The translations under genes and the position numbers were made by a program. Of a stretch of DNA of 40,465 nucleotides, positions 31,188-40,256 are shown in pieces. The DNA comes from Pseudomonadota bacterium (lineage in GTDB: Bacteria; Desulfobacterota; SM23-61): positions 1 to 40,465 of the forward strand of contig JAHJQK010000196.1 in assembly GCA_018819135.1 (NCBI GenBank), written 5' to 3'. The notes below the pieces were generated by a model, which was not told the origin of the DNA, made no database searches, and worked only from the letters and a program-made list of their open reading frames with translations. Numbering within the stretch: position 1 is the stretch's first letter; every line of letters starts with the position of its first letter.

Positions 31188-32540
31188 ATGCGGAAACTCT
31201 TCGGGACAGATGGCATTCGGGGGGTGGCGAACGTCGACCCGATGACCACCGAAATGGCCATGCAGTTAGGACGCGGAGTAGCCTATATCTTTAAGAATAA
31301 AGATAAGCGTCACCGGATCGTCATCGGAAAAGATACCCGGCTTTCCGGATACATGCTGGAAAATGCATTGGTAGCCGGCATTTGTTCCATGGGCGTGGAT
31401 GTGCTTCTGGTCGGCCCATTACCCACGCCAGGTATTGCTTTTCTAACATCTTCGATGCGGGCAGATGCCGGCATTGTGATTTCAGCATCCCACAACCCTT
31501 TTCAGGACAATGGTATTAAAATTTTTTCTGGGAATGGGTTTAAGCTTCCCGACCAGCTCGAGAACAAGATTGAGGAATTAATCTTCTCCGATCAGATCGA
31601 TTCCCTGCGCCCTACGGCCGCGGAAGTCGGCAAAGCGTTCCGAGTGGATGATGCCGTAGGAAGATACGTCGTCTACCTAAAAAATTCTTTTCCCAAAGAG
31701 TTTTCTCTGGGCGGAATAAAAATCGTTTTGGATTGTGCCCACGGAGCAGCCTACCGGGTGGCTCCCGCAGTCTTTGAAGAGCTGGGGGCCGAGGTCGTCG
31801 CTTGGAACATTGAACCTAACGGCGAGAACATTAATTGGCAATGCGGCTCCCTTTACCCCAAGTTGGTCATGCAGAAGGTCAAGGATTCCGGGGCGGACAT
31901 TGGGATTTCCCTGGACGGCGATGCGGATCGGGCCATTTTCTCCGATGAGCTGGGAAATCTTGTCGATGGGGACCGGATCATGGCCATCTGCGCCAATAGC
32001 CTGCACCAAAGCAAACGGTTAAGACGGAATACCCTGGTCGCCACGGTCATGAGCAATCTGGGTTTGGACTTGGCCATGAAGGAACGGGGAATTAAAGTCT
32101 TGCATACCCAGGTGGGGGATCGCTACGTGGTAGAAGAAATGGCCCGCGGCGGCTATAACCTGGGTGGCGAACAGTCTGGCCACCTGATCTTTCTCGACTA
32201 CAACACCACGGGTGACGGCATTCTTTCGGCCTTGCAAGTTTTGGCGGTGATGAAAAGGGAAAACAAACGGCTATCGGAACTGGCAAAAATTATGACTCCG
32301 TTTCCTCAGGTACTGCTCAATGTCCCGGTCCGGCAAAAAAAAGATCCGCAGCGTATTCCCGAAATAACCTCTCTTCAAAAAAAGATTGAGGCCAAGTTAG
32401 GAGATCGCGGGCGCATTCTGGTGCGCCCTTCCGGAACAGAAAGCCTGATCCGGGTTATGGTAGAAGGGGAAAACGAGAAGGAAATCTCTGCCTTCGCGGA
32501 ACAGGTTGCCGATTGTATTCGGAAAAAAATGGCGGATTAA
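31188..32540 (+). CDS. glmM: Phosphoglucosamine mutase
   Basis: Interconverts glucosamine-6-phosphate and glucosamine-1-phosphate for peptidoglycan and lipopolysaccharide precursors. The 450-residue alpha-D-phosphohexomutase has [15 protein letters not shown] at its start, the phosphoserine loop [19 protein letters not shown] with Ser101, the metal loop DGDADRAIF, the sugar-specificity GGEQSGH and the phosphate-binding [15 protein letters not shown] near the end. The length and motifs indicate GlmM over PgmB/ManB. AAGGAGAAAGGAA gives a strong ribosome binding site. pdxJ follows after 53 bases. Confidence 0.96.
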   Translation: MRKLFGTDGIRGVANVDPMTTEMAMQLGRGVAYIFKNKDKRHRIVIGKDTRLSGYMLENALVAGICSMGVDVLLVGPLPTPGIAFLTSSMRADAGIVISASHNPFQDNGIKIFSGNGFKLPDQLENKIEELIFSDQIDSLRPTAAEVGKAFRVDDAVGRYVVYLKNSFPKEFSLGGIKIVLDCAHGAAYRVAPAVFEELGAEVVAWNIEPNGENINWQCGSLYPKLVMQKVKDSGADIGISLDGDADRAIFSDELGNLVDGDRIMAICANSLHQSKRLRRNTLVATVMSNLGLDLAMKERGIKVLHTQVGDRYVVEEMARGGYNLGGEQSGHLIFLDYNTTGDGILSALQVLAVMKRENKRLSELAKIMTPFPQVLLNVPVRQKKDPQRIPEITSLQKKIEAKLGDRGRILVRPSGTESLIRVMVEGENEKEISAFAEQVADCIRKKMAD

Positions 32541-32593
32541 ATAGCGCGGAGCAATAGGTTTTCAGCGGTCCGCAAAATAAAAAGGAGAAAATA

Positions 32594-33337
32594 GTGCCCA
32601 AGCTCTCAGTAAATGTAGACCACGTGGCCACACTCCGGCAAACCCGGGGAGGAAAACAACCTGACCCCGTGGCCGCGGCCATCATCGCCGAGCTTGCCGG
32701 GGCCGATGGGATTATCGTCCATCTGCGGGAAGATCGGAGGCACATTCAGGATCGGGATTTGGAGTTGTTACGCCAAGTCGTTAAAACCCGCGTGAATTTG
32801 GAGATGGCCAATACCGAAGGGATCATCCAGATGGCCTTGAAGGTCAAACCGGACCTGGTCACTTTTGTGCCCGAACGGCGCCAAGAGCTGACTACGGAAG
32901 GGGGGTTGGATGTTCAGTCCCACCGGACTTCCCTTCAAAAAAATATCCAGAAGCTGAAGAAGGCTGGGATTCCATCCAGTCTTTTCATCGATGCCGATCC
33001 CTTGCAGGTTAAGGCCAGCAAGCAGGTAGGGGCTGATTGCGTGGAAATCCATACGGGGAAATATGCCGATGCGCCGGACGGCCAGGCCCGGCGAAAAGAA
33101 TTTCTTCGGATAGCCCAAGCCATACGGCAAGCCCGCCGCCTTGGTTTGCGGGTCAACATCGGGCACGGCCTGGATTACCAAAATGTCTCTCCCTTTACGA
33201 CCCTTTCTGGAATCGAAGACTATAGCATCGGACATAGCATTATCTCGAGAGCTGTGCTGGTGGGGCTGGAGCGGGCGGTACGGGAGATGAAGCAGCTCAT
33301 CCAAGGATTTCACTGCGGAGAGCGCCAAGAACGCTGA
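32594..33337 (+). CDS. pdxJ: Pyridoxine 5'-phosphate synthase
   Basis: Condenses 3-amino-2-oxopropyl phosphate with deoxyxylulose-5-phosphate, the last ring-forming step of the DXP-dependent vitamin B6 route. The 247-residue TIM barrel has [81 protein letters not shown] and [12 protein letters not shown]. The start is GTG at 32594 behind AAAGGAGAAA. The last eight codons (33311-33334, HCGERQER) are not family sequence. They coincide with the start of an intergenic repeat (CACTGCGGAGAGCGCCAAGA), so the natural C-terminus has probably been replaced. Confidence 0.94.
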   Translation: MPKLSVNVDHVATLRQTRGGKQPDPVAAAIIAELAGADGIIVHLREDRRHIQDRDLELLRQVVKTRVNLEMANTEGIIQMALKVKPDLVTFVPERRQELTTEGGLDVQSHRTSLQKNIQKLKKAGIPSSLFIDADPLQVKASKQVGADCVEIHTGKYADAPDGQARRKEFLRIAQAIRQARRLGLRVNIGHGLDYQNVSPFTTLSGIEDYSIGHSIISRAVLVGLERAVREMKQLIQGFHCGERQER

Positions 33338-33496
33338 AGAGAGATCGAGATTAATAAAATTGCCTGTTAAAAATCGATCCTGCCAATTTACTCATGAGGG
33401 GACTTATCATCAAAATATTTTCATTCAATGGGTTCTTTATGCTTTCCCTGGCGGTTTAATTTTTTCTCGGCGCTCTCGGCGCGCTCTGTGGTTAAA
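33311..33496. repeat. GCGGAGAGCGCC/GGCGCTCTCGG repeat between pdxJ and acpS
   Basis: CACTGCGGAGAGCGCCAAGA at the left faces TCTCGGCGCTCTCGGCGCGC and TCTGTGGTTAAAG at the right in inverted orientation. It is a more diverged relative of the repeats at 23659, 29958 and 30965, all with a CACCRxGAG-type left end and a TCTGTGGTTTAA-type right end. The central part is AT-rich with no gene. Confidence 0.55.
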
Positions 33497-33504
33497 GATT
33501 TAAG

Positions 33505-33882
33505 ATGATCTACGGAATCGGCATCGATCTTGTTCAGGTAAAGCGAATCGAGGAAGCCCTGGCACGATGGGGGGATCGATTTAAAAACAAAGTATTTACC
33601 CCTGGAGAGATTGATTATTGCTCAAGGAAAAGGAACTCTTCCCCGAATTTCGCCGCTCGCTTTGCCGCCAAGGAGGCTTTGGTTAAAGCCCTGGGTATAG
33701 GAATGAGGAAAGGGGTTCACTGGAAAGATGTCGAGGTGGCCCGGGGGCCTCTGGGCAAGCCCGTGTTAAAATTGAGCGGCCAGGCAGAGGAAGTATGTAA
33801 GCAAGAAAAAATCGCCGGGATTTTCGTGAGCCTCACCCATGACCAGGAATACAGCAGCGCCATAGTATTGCTGGAAAAATAG
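33505..33882 (+). CDS. acpS: Holo-[acyl-carrier-protein] synthase
   Basis: Transfers 4'-phosphopantetheine from CoA to apo-ACP. The 125-residue protein has the family start IYGIGIDLVQVKRIEEAL with Asp8, a magnesium ligand, and RFAAKEALVKALG with Glu57, the second ligand. The LTHDQEYSSAIVLLEK C-terminus (family consensus SISHxxxYAxAxV) is also present. Normal length. It starts behind the repeat with only a weak site (AAGATTTAAG). Order pdxJ-acpS-nnr is conserved in many proteobacteria. Confidence 0.95.
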   Translation: MIYGIGIDLVQVKRIEEALARWGDRFKNKVFTPGEIDYCSRKRNSSPNFAARFAAKEALVKALGIGMRKGVHWKDVEVARGPLGKPVLKLSGQAEEVCKQEKIAGIFVSLTHDQEYSSAIVLLEK

Positions 33883-33981
33883 CATTCAGCAATCAGCGGT
33901 CAACTGGCAACGAACCCCATCGGACCGTTGGCCTTGGCTGAAGGCTGAGAGCTGAAAGTTGGGCGCGGAAAAGGCAAGAAG

Positions 33982-35586
33982 ATGAAGCTAGCGACCACAG
34001 AGATTATGAGGAAGCTGGATCAAAAGGCCATCGAGGAATTCGGCATTCCAGGATTAGTGTTGATGGAAAATGCGGCCAGATCCACGGTGAGCGCGATGTT
34101 CCGGCATTTTCCTGACCTTTTGACCAAGCGTGTAGGAATATTTGCCGGCCGGGGCAATAATGGAGGCGATGCCTTCGCCGTTGCCCGTTACCTGATCAAC
34201 CGCGGGGTATTTTGCCAGGTATACCTTCTCACTGCCCAGGAAGAAGTGCAGGGCGACGCGGCCACGAATTTAAAAATTCTAACCCGCATGGGGGGAGAAA
34301 TTTTTTCTATCCGGAACGCGGAAGAGTTGGAAGCTCGGCAGGCTCAGGTCGCTAAGAATGATCTCCTCATCGATGGAATTTTAGGCACCGGCCTGAAAGG
34401 GCCTGTAAAAGGGCTCTACCGGAAGGTCATTGAATTCATCAATTCCCTCCATCTTCCCGTGGTGGCCATTGACATCCCCTCTGGATTGGACGCGGATAAC
34501 GGACAAATTCTCGGCACCAGTATTCGTGCCAGTCTAACGGTCACTTTGGGGCTGGCCAAAAGGGGTCTTCTGGTGCAGCCGGGGCTACAGTTCACCGGCA
34601 AACTGGTTATTGCGGACATTTCCATCCCTTCCGCAGCCGTTGAAGCCGAGCGAATTAAGGATAATCTGATCGAAGGGAGTGAATTTTCCCATCTTCTCCT
34701 TCCCAAAAGGCCCAACGCCCATAAAGGTGACTTTGGCCATCTGTTGATCCTGGCCGGGTCCCCTGGAAAAACCGGGGCTGCGGCCATGGTCTGTCAGGCT
34801 GCCGTGAGGGTTGGAACCGGTCTGGTTACCTTGGGCATCCCCGAGAGCTTAAACCCTATTATGGAAGTGAAAATCACGGAGGCCATGACCGAACCTCTGC
34901 CGGAAACGAAAGGCAAAACTCTCGCCTTTAGAGCCCATAAGCGGATCAGCGACCTTTTCTTTCACAAGAATGCCCTGGCCCTTGGACCGGGGCTTTCCGT
35001 GTACCCCGAGACAGCCCGTTTGATCCGCAGAGTGGCCCTGGAAACGGATCTTCCCATGGTCATCGATGCCGACGGTCTGACTGCTTTTGCCGGCAAGATG
35101 GATTTGCTCAGTAAAACGAGGGGACGGGTCGTCTTGACTCCCCACCCTGGAGAGATGGCCCGGCTTCTGGGATCCTCTGTGCAGGATATTCAACAAGATC
35201 GGATTCAAGTAGCCAGAAATTTCGCCGAGACGTACGGCCTGATATTAATATTGAAGGGGGCAAACTCAATTATCGCCAGCCCGGAGGGAGATATATTCAT
35301 TAACCCCACGGGAAACCCGGGAATGGCCACGGGCGGCATGGGAGATGTGCTCACCGGCATGGTAGGAGGGTTTCTTGCTCAGGGTTTTGTTCCGCTGGAG
35401 GCGGCAAAACTCGGCGTGTTCCTTCATGGATTAGCAGGTGATTTGGTGGCCCACAAGAAGGGAGAAAGAGGAATGGCGGCCACGGACCTGATTGAGGAAA
35501 CTCCCCGACTTTTACGAGCGTTGGCCAAAAGAAGTGGCCAAATCGATGATTTTTCTTTTTCCCTGAAAACCGAAATGGTAGGTTGA
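33982..35586 (+). CDS. nnr: Bifunctional NAD(P)H-hydrate epimerase/dehydratase
   Basis: Repairs hydrated NADH and NADPH: the epimerase half converts R to S hydrate and the dehydratase half removes water using ADP. The 534-residue protein has an N-terminal YjeF_N Rossmann domain with FAGRGNNGGDAFAVARYL (about 55-72) and AIDIPSGLDADNGQ. The C-terminal ribokinase-like domain has NAHKGDFGHLLILAGSPGKT, GALALGPGLS-type glycine loops and GNPGMATGGMGDVLTGMVGG, where the GD pair is catalytic. Full length, both halves intact. GGCAAGAAG before the ATG is a modest site. The gap upstream (33883-33981) carries CAGCAATCAGCGGTCA and GGCTGAAGGCTGAGAGCTGA, another repeat-like motif. Confidence 0.94.
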   Translation: MKLATTEIMRKLDQKAIEEFGIPGLVLMENAARSTVSAMFRHFPDLLTKRVGIFAGRGNNGGDAFAVARYLINRGVFCQVYLLTAQEEVQGDAATNLKILTRMGGEIFSIRNAEELEARQAQVAKNDLLIDGILGTGLKGPVKGLYRKVIEFINSLHLPVVAIDIPSGLDADNGQILGTSIRASLTVTLGLAKRGLLVQPGLQFTGKLVIADISIPSAAVEAERIKDNLIEGSEFSHLLLPKRPNAHKGDFGHLLILAGSPGKTGAAAMVCQAAVRVGTGLVTLGIPESLNPIMEVKITEAMTEPLPETKGKTLAFRAHKRISDLFFHKNALALGPGLSVYPETARLIRRVALETDLPMVIDADGLTAFAGKMDLLSKTRGRVVLTPHPGEMARLLGSSVQDIQQDRIQVARNFAETYGLILILKGANSIIASPEGDIFINPTGNPGMATGGMGDVLTGMVGGFLAQGFVPLEAAKLGVFLHGLAGDLVAHKKGERGMAATDLIEETPRLLRALAKRSGQIDDFSFSLKTEMVG

Positions 35587-35592
35587 GCCGCC

Positions 35593-36099
35593 ATGATCTC
35601 AAGGGGTCAAGCAGAAAGGACCTGGCGGGTAAAGACGAAGAGCCCTGAGCAAACGATGCATCTTGGCCGGATTTGCGGCGAATTGCTCACCCAAGGTTCG
35701 GTCATCGCCCTCATGGGCGACCTGGGCACCGGAAAAACCGTTTTCGTCAAAGGAGTAGCCAAAGGAGTCGGGGTGGCGGACGAGGGGGAAGTCACCAGTC
35801 CTTCTTTTGTCCTGGTGAATGAATACCAAGGTCGGTTCCCTGTGTACCATGTAGATCTTTATCGCCTGCATAATGCGGAGGAGGTCGAAGATCTGGGCTG
35901 GGAAGAATTGATTTGCACTCCGGGCGTAACCTTGATCGAATGGGCGGAAAAAGTCTTACAGCTCCTGCCAGAAGAAAGAACGGAAGTTCACTTAGAATGG
36001 GTAAACGCTGTTGAGCGAAAACTGATGTTCGTCGGCAAAGGCAAGGTGGCCCATGGTTTGGTGCAAACCCTGGGTGAAAAATGGATGAAGGAGGATTGA
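35593..36099 (+). CDS. tsaE: tRNA threonylcarbamoyladenosine biosynthesis protein TsaE
   Basis: The ATPase of the TsaBDE complex, needed for t6A at position 37 of ANN-decoding tRNAs. The 168-residue protein has Walker A GDLGTGKT (42-49), [14 protein letters not shown] and [22 protein letters not shown], the family's conserved core, and a LIEWAEK motif. It lies 6 bases after nnr, a very common pairing, and ends 1 base before the GTG of aspartokinase. An operon with both is likely. Confidence 0.93.
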   Translation: MISRGQAERTWRVKTKSPEQTMHLGRICGELLTQGSVIALMGDLGTGKTVFVKGVAKGVGVADEGEVTSPSFVLVNEYQGRFPVYHVDLYRLHNAEEVEDLGWEELICTPGVTLIEWAEKVLQLLPEERTEVHLEWVNAVERKLMFVGKGKVAHGLVQTLGEKWMKED

Positions 36100-36100
36100 G

Positions 36101-37336
36101 GTGGCACTCATTGTCCAAAAATACGGTGGGACTTCTGTAGGGGATTTAAGTCGGATCCGCAATGTCGCCCGCCGTGTTGCTAAGACCCGTCAAGAGGGAA
36201 ATGATGTGGTGGTAGTGGTTTCGGCCATGGCCGGGGAAACGGACCGACTTATCCAACTCGCTTATCAGGCAAGCGACAACCCGGATCTGCGGGAATATGA
36301 TGCTTTGATTTCTACGGGAGAACAAGTGAGCATGGCCCTGCTGGCCATCACCCTCCATGCCATGGGTGTTCCGTCAAAGTCATTTTTAGGGCCGCAGTTA
36401 CGGATTATCACCGATAATGCCTTTGCCAAAGCCCGCATCCAAAGAGTCGAGATTAAACGTCTACGCCAGGAGTTGAAGGCGGGCATAATCCCTATCGTAG
36501 CCGGCTTCCAGGGGGTGGATAAAAACGGGAACATCACCACTCTGGGTCGGGGAGGATCCGACACTACAGGAGTTGCCCTGGCTGCGGCTTTGAAGGCGGA
36601 CGTCTGCGAGATCTATACGGACGTGGAAGGGGTTTATACAACAGATCCCAATATCTGCCCCGAGGCCCGCAAGATATCCCGCATCACTTACGATGAGATG
36701 ATGGAAATGGCCTCGCTGGGAGCGAAGGTGCTGCAGATTCGTTCGGTGGAATTTGCTAAGAAATATAACGTCCCCATTCATGTTCGGTCATCTTTTTCCG
36801 AAAAGAGTGGGACTTTCATTATCAAGGAGGATGAGAAAATGGAACGGGTTTTAGTCTCCGGCGTCACCTACAATAAGAACGAGGCGCGCATCACTGTCGT
36901 CCGGGTCCCGGATAAGCCAGGGATTGCTTCCCGCATCTTTACACCTATTTCCGATGCCAATATCCTTGTCGATATGATTATTCAAAATAATAGCGCTGAC
37001 GGGTACACCGACTTAACTTTTACCGTCCCCAAGGCGGATTTCAAGAAAGCTTTGAAACTGGTGAAAAAAGCGGCTGAAGAAATCAAAGCCCAGGAAGTCC
37101 TGGCCGACGAAAACATTGCCAAAGTTTCCATCGTCGGGGCGGGCATGGTCAGCCACGCCGGTGTAGCCTCGAAAATGTTCACGGCCCTGGCCAAGGAAAA
37201 TATTAATATCCTGATGATCAGTACATCGGAAATCAAGATTTCCTGTGTGGTCGATGCCAAATATGGTGAGTTAGCTGCCCGGGTATTGCACCAGGCGTTC
37301 GGACTGGATAAAGGGGAACTGCGGAAAGAGCCATGA
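36101..37336 (+). CDS. lysC: Aspartate kinase
   Basis: Phosphorylates aspartate, the first step to lysine, threonine, methionine and, through them, other products. The 411-residue enzyme has the kinase N-terminus [15 protein letters not shown] (6-20), the [13 protein letters not shown] loop, [16 protein letters not shown] and [12 protein letters not shown]. Two C-terminal ACT domains (about 265-400) provide feedback inhibition; [17 protein letters not shown] and [20 protein letters not shown] start each. The start is GTG at 36101 behind AAGGAGGATTGAG. It overlaps cimA by 4 bases, which suggests coordinated aspartate and isoleucine metabolism. No gene fused to homoserine dehydrogenase is present. 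Confidence 0.95.
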   Translation: MALIVQKYGGTSVGDLSRIRNVARRVAKTRQEGNDVVVVVSAMAGETDRLIQLAYQASDNPDLREYDALISTGEQVSMALLAITLHAMGVPSKSFLGPQLRIITDNAFAKARIQRVEIKRLRQELKAGIIPIVAGFQGVDKNGNITTLGRGGSDTTGVALAAALKADVCEIYTDVEGVYTTDPNICPEARKISRITYDEMMEMASLGAKVLQIRSVEFAKKYNVPIHVRSSFSEKSGTFIIKEDEKMERVLVSGVTYNKNEARITVVRVPDKPGIASRIFTPISDANILVDMIIQNNSADGYTDLTFTVPKADFKKALKLVKKAAEEIKAQEVLADENIAKVSIVGAGMVSHAGVASKMFTALAKENINILMISTSEIKISCVVDAKYGELAARVLHQAFGLDKGELRKEP

Positions 37337-38931
37337 GTATAAAAAAACGACCGGAAAGAAAAATCGTTTTTTACGATACCACGTTGCGGGACGGAACCCA
37401 GGCCGAAGACATTTCTTTTTCCGTGGAAGACAAAGTCCGCATCGCCCTTCGCCTCGATGAGCTGGGAATTGACTATATCGAAGGGGGTTGGCCGGGATCT
37501 AACCCCAAAGATATGGCTTTTTTTCGGGAGATCCGCAATTATTCACTAAAAAAGTCCACGATTGCCGCCTTTGGCTCCACGGCCAAAGCCCGCACCGCAC
37601 CGGAGGCGGATGCCAATTTGAAAGCTTTGTTGGGAGCCAAAACCCGGGCTGTCACCATCTTCGGTAAGTCTTGGGATATACATGTTCGCGATGCCCTACG
37701 GATCTCCCTGGAACAGAACGTGGCGATGATTCGTGATTCGTTAAAATTCCTGAAGACCGCCGTCCCGGAAGTTTATTATGATGCCGAACACTTTTTTGAC
37801 GGGTTTAAAGGCAACCCAGAATACGCTCTGGGCACTCTCCAAGCAGCGCAGGAAGCCGGGGTCGACAGCATCGTTCTTTGCGACACCAACGGCGGAACCC
37901 TGCCCAGCGAGATCACCGAGATCATCCGGGCGGTCCAGGAAAAGATTGCTCTTCCCCTGGGCATTCACGCTCATAACGACACCGACATGGCTGTCGCCAA
38001 TACGGTGGCTGCCGTCCAAATGGGGGTAGGCCACATCCAGGGAACGATCAATGGCTATGGCGAACGCTGCGGCAATGCCAATCTTTGTTCCATTCTTCCT
38101 AATCTGCAATTTAAGCTTAAGCTGGACTGCCTCAGCGAAGCGCAGATGGGCAAGCTGAGGGAGATCTCCCATTTCGTGGCTGAATTGGCCAACCTCCAAC
38201 CCAATAAACACCAACCCTACGTCGGTTCGAGCGCTTTTGCTCACAAAGGTGGAGTTCACGTTAGCGCCATCGCAAAGAACCCGCAAACCTACGAACATAT
38301 CCCGCCGGAGAAGGTAGGAAACCATCGTCGCGTTCTGGTCTCGGACCTGGCCGGCAAGAGCAATATCCTGCAAAAAGCAGCCGAATACCAAATCGACCTG
38401 CACCCCAAAGATCCGTTGACGCATGAAATTTTGAACACCCTCAAGGAATTGGAAAATCAGGGTTACCAGTACGAGGGGGCTGAAGCCTCTTTTGAACTTC
38501 TGATGAAAAAGGCCTTGGGCGCACAAAAGAGATATTTTGAACTGATCGGGTTCCGGATCCTTTCGGAAAAGCTGCGGGAAGACCGCGCCCCGGTTTCCGA
38601 AGCCACCATTATGATTAAAGTAGGGGGAAAGGTGGAACACACTGCGGCCACCGGCAATGGCCCGGTGAATGCTTTGGACAATGCCATTCGCAAGGCCTTG
38701 GAAAAATTCTATCCCCAGTTAACCGATATGGAACTGGTGGATTACAAAGTGCGAGTTCTTTCTGCAGGAAAGGGTACAGCGTCCAAAGTTCGAGTGCTTA
38801 TTGAGTCCGGAGATCATCAGGACAAATGGGGAACCGTAGGGGTTTCCGAAAACATCATTGAGGCCAGCTGGCAAGCCTTGGTCGATTCCATAAACTATAA
38901 ACTTTTAAAGGACGAGAAGGCTAAAAAATGA
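37333..38931 (+). CDS. cimA: (R)-citramalate synthase
   Basis: Condenses pyruvate with acetyl-CoA to citramalate, entering the threonine-independent isoleucine route. The 532-residue protein has the HMG-like TIM barrel with [17 protein letters not shown] (14-30), [19 protein letters not shown] (the metal-binding HxH) and [17 protein letters not shown]-terminal LeuA-type regulatory domain starts near residue 410 and ends [20 protein letters not shown]. CimA and 2-isopropylmalate synthase are relatives; the long form, the GTQAEDIS motif and the lysC neighbour favour CimA. It overlaps lysC and the ComEA-like gene by 4 bases each. Confidence 0.9.
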   Translation: MSIKKRPERKIVFYDTTLRDGTQAEDISFSVEDKVRIALRLDELGIDYIEGGWPGSNPKDMAFFREIRNYSLKKSTIAAFGSTAKARTAPEADANLKALLGAKTRAVTIFGKSWDIHVRDALRISLEQNVAMIRDSLKFLKTAVPEVYYDAEHFFDGFKGNPEYALGTLQAAQEAGVDSIVLCDTNGGTLPSEITEIIRAVQEKIALPLGIHAHNDTDMAVANTVAAVQMGVGHIQGTINGYGERCGNANLCSILPNLQFKLKLDCLSEAQMGKLREISHFVAELANLQPNKHQPYVGSSAFAHKGGVHVSAIAKNPQTYEHIPPEKVGNHRRVLVSDLAGKSNILQKAAEYQIDLHPKDPLTHEILNTLKELENQGYQYEGAEASFELLMKKALGAQKRYFELIGFRILSEKLREDRAPVSEATIMIKVGGKVEHTAATGNGPVNALDNAIRKALEKFYPQLTDMELVDYKVRVLSAGKGTASKVRVLIESGDHQDKWGTVGVSENIIEASWQALVDSINYKLLKDEKAKK

Positions 38932-39512
38932 CCCGCGAGCAGCAGGGGGTGGTTCTCTTCCTCGCCTCTTTATTGGTCTTTTTCTTCTTCTTAACGTCTC
39001 ATTCTTCTCCTCCGTCTTTACCGGTCCGCTTTGTTGCCGCAGGTGATTTCTCCTTGAAAAAGTCTGGGGAAGGGGAGTTCTTGGTCGAAGTAGACGGGAG
39101 CGTCAACCGGCGCGGGGTTTACCCGGTGGCAAGGGGGGAAAGTATACTCGATGCCATCGAGAAAGCGGGAGGGATCAAGGATAAAATTTCTCTGCCTCCT
39201 GAAATTCTTCAGACCAAAATTGAAAAAAGCTGTCGCCTAAATGTCCTGCCGGAAGGGAACGAAAAAGGAAGAATAACGGTGGAACCCTTAGCGCCGCAAA
39301 AGCTTCCGGTGCTCTCCATTCCGATTAATATCAATACGGCAAGCCTTGAAGAGTTAAATACGCTGCCCGGAATCGGGCCCAAAATCGCCCAAGCCATTAT
39401 CGACTACCGGGAGCAGGGCGAAAAATTTACCTCTCCGGAAGACCTCCTCCGGGTCAGCGGCATCGGGCCCAAGAAACTGGCCGCCATCCGCACGCACATC
39501 ACTGTTCCCTAA
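38928..39512 (+). CDS. ComEA-like helix-hairpin-helix protein with SLBB-like domain
   Basis: A 194-residue exported or membrane-anchored protein. A hydrophobic N-terminal helix ([15 protein letters not shown], 8-22) is followed by a serine/proline linker and a SLBB-like beta-grasp region (about 52-85, [20 protein letters not shown]). A ComEA-type helix-hairpin-helix pair closes it (131-194, [20 protein letters not shown] and [15 protein letters not shown]). ComEA proteins bind DNA outside the membrane for uptake by pilus-based competence. Together with pilT and pilU in this window that role is plausible but unproven. Its ATG overlaps the cimA stop (ATGA), so it is the last gene of the operon. 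Confidence 0.85.
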   Translation: MTREQQGVVLFLASLLVFFFFLTSHSSPPSLPVRFVAAGDFSLKKSGEGEFLVEVDGSVNRRGVYPVARGESILDAIEKAGGIKDKISLPPEILQTKIEKSCRLNVLPEGNEKGRITVEPLAPQKLPVLSIPININTASLEELNTLPGIGPKIAQAIIDYREQGEKFTSPEDLLRVSGIGPKKLAAIRTHITVP

Positions 39513-39600
39513 GAGACTGGGTCGTAACCCATACTCTTCCGCCCGGGTCTTCCATTTCCCGAATTGCCAAAGAGTCTCTTCAGCAGGGGATAATTTCAAT

Positions 39601-39840
39601 TCATTGCGCATCAATGACCACGTTGGTCAACGTGCGCAGGACCCCGGTTATGCCCTGGATCTTGGAGACGATGAAGTCTCCCAAGACGCTGATGGAATCA
39701 GCTTCCACGAAGGTGATTACATCATAAGGGCCGGTAACCGTATGAGCCGTCTTGATCCCTGGAATTTGGGCGATTTCCCGGGCAATCGTCCTGGCTTTCC
39801 CCTGGGTGGTCTCGATAAAAATGTAGGCGGAAATGGCCAT
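39601..39840 (-). CDS. Stand-alone Lrp/AsnC ligand-binding (RAM) domain protein
   Basis: The 79-residue protein is just the C-terminal regulatory domain of Lrp/AsnC regulators, without a helix-turn-helix. Strand-helix-strand pattern: AYIFIETTQGKARTIAREI, then IPGIKTAHTVTGPYDVITFV and EADSISVLGDFIVSKIQGI, ending VLRTLTNVV. Such proteins bind amino acids and assemble into octamers, and may modulate another regulator or enzyme. GGGAGG lies 8 bases before the ATG at 39840. It converges on the lysC-cimA operon, so an amino-acid-sensing link is possible but not shown. Confidence 0.85.
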   Translation of the reverse strand: MAISAYIFIETTQGKARTIAREIAQIPGIKTAHTVTGPYDVITFVEADSISVLGDFIVSKIQGITGVLRTLTNVVIDAQ

Positions 39841-39893
39841 GGCATACCTCCCTAAACAAATTGCGGATTGCCGAATAAAAAATGTTGAAATTA

Positions 39894-39991
39894 AATAGGA
39901 CGCAGATTTACGCAGATAACTGCATATAATTTTTTTAGTTTATCCTGATAATCTGTGTACATCCGTGTCCAAAAAGGAAATTCCTATACAA
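39894..39991 (-). repeat. Dispersed intergenic repeat, copy 2 (inverted)
   Basis: Reverse complement of the motif series at 2968-3103: it reads, on the minus strand, TTGTATAGGAATTTCC, TTTTTGGACACGGATG, ACACAGATTATCAGGATAAA and TCTGCGTAAATCTGCGTCC. It lacks the extra stretch present in copy 1. Directly after it lies an inverted repeat GAGTTTCGGGTTGGGAGTT / AACTCGTAACCCGAAACTGG (40000-40068), a further type of repeat. Confidence 0.8.
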
Positions 39992-40076
39992 TCCAGTTAT
40001 GAGTTTCGGGTTGGGAGTTTTATACAATGTTTTTTGAACCCGGAACTCGTAACCCGAAACTGGAAACTATATTTTC

Positions 40077-40256
40077 TCAACAATCAAGGAGACTGCTTCT
40101 CCCCCCCAGACAAAGAGAAGCCATTCCCCGTTTCGCTTGCAAATCTTCCATGGCATAAAGAAGGGTAGTAAGGACGCGGGCACCGCTGGTTGTCCGGACC
40201 GCACTGACAATGACCGCTTCTTCCCTAGTTCCTCCCACCCGAATTTTTGGAATCAT
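40077..40256 (-). pseudogene. Acetyl-CoA acetyltransferase (thiolase) relic with internal deletion
   Basis: A 59-codon minus-strand frame reads REEAVIVSAVRT (residues 11-22), the N-terminal signature of thiolases, directly followed by SGARVLTTLLYAMEDLQAKR and GMASLCLGG, the C-terminal signature. Both active-site cysteine regions except the final CLGG, and the whole body of about 350 residues, are missing. The expected end GEAVSLIVE is present in another frame after a run of seven G (40101-40107 region), so there is also a frameshift. GGGAGGAA lies just upstream of the coding part, as in an original ribosome binding site. This is a decayed gene with both ends preserved. Confidence 0.7.

Noticed and set aside
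37741..38640. 299-residue minus-strand ORF within cimA
   Set aside because: It is the longest antisense frame but lies fully opposite a conserved synthase; no ribosome binding site or domain.
40081..40168. Plus-strand end of a 67-residue ORF from 39965
   Set aside because: It runs through the dispersed repeat and antisense to the thiolase relic; no features of its own.
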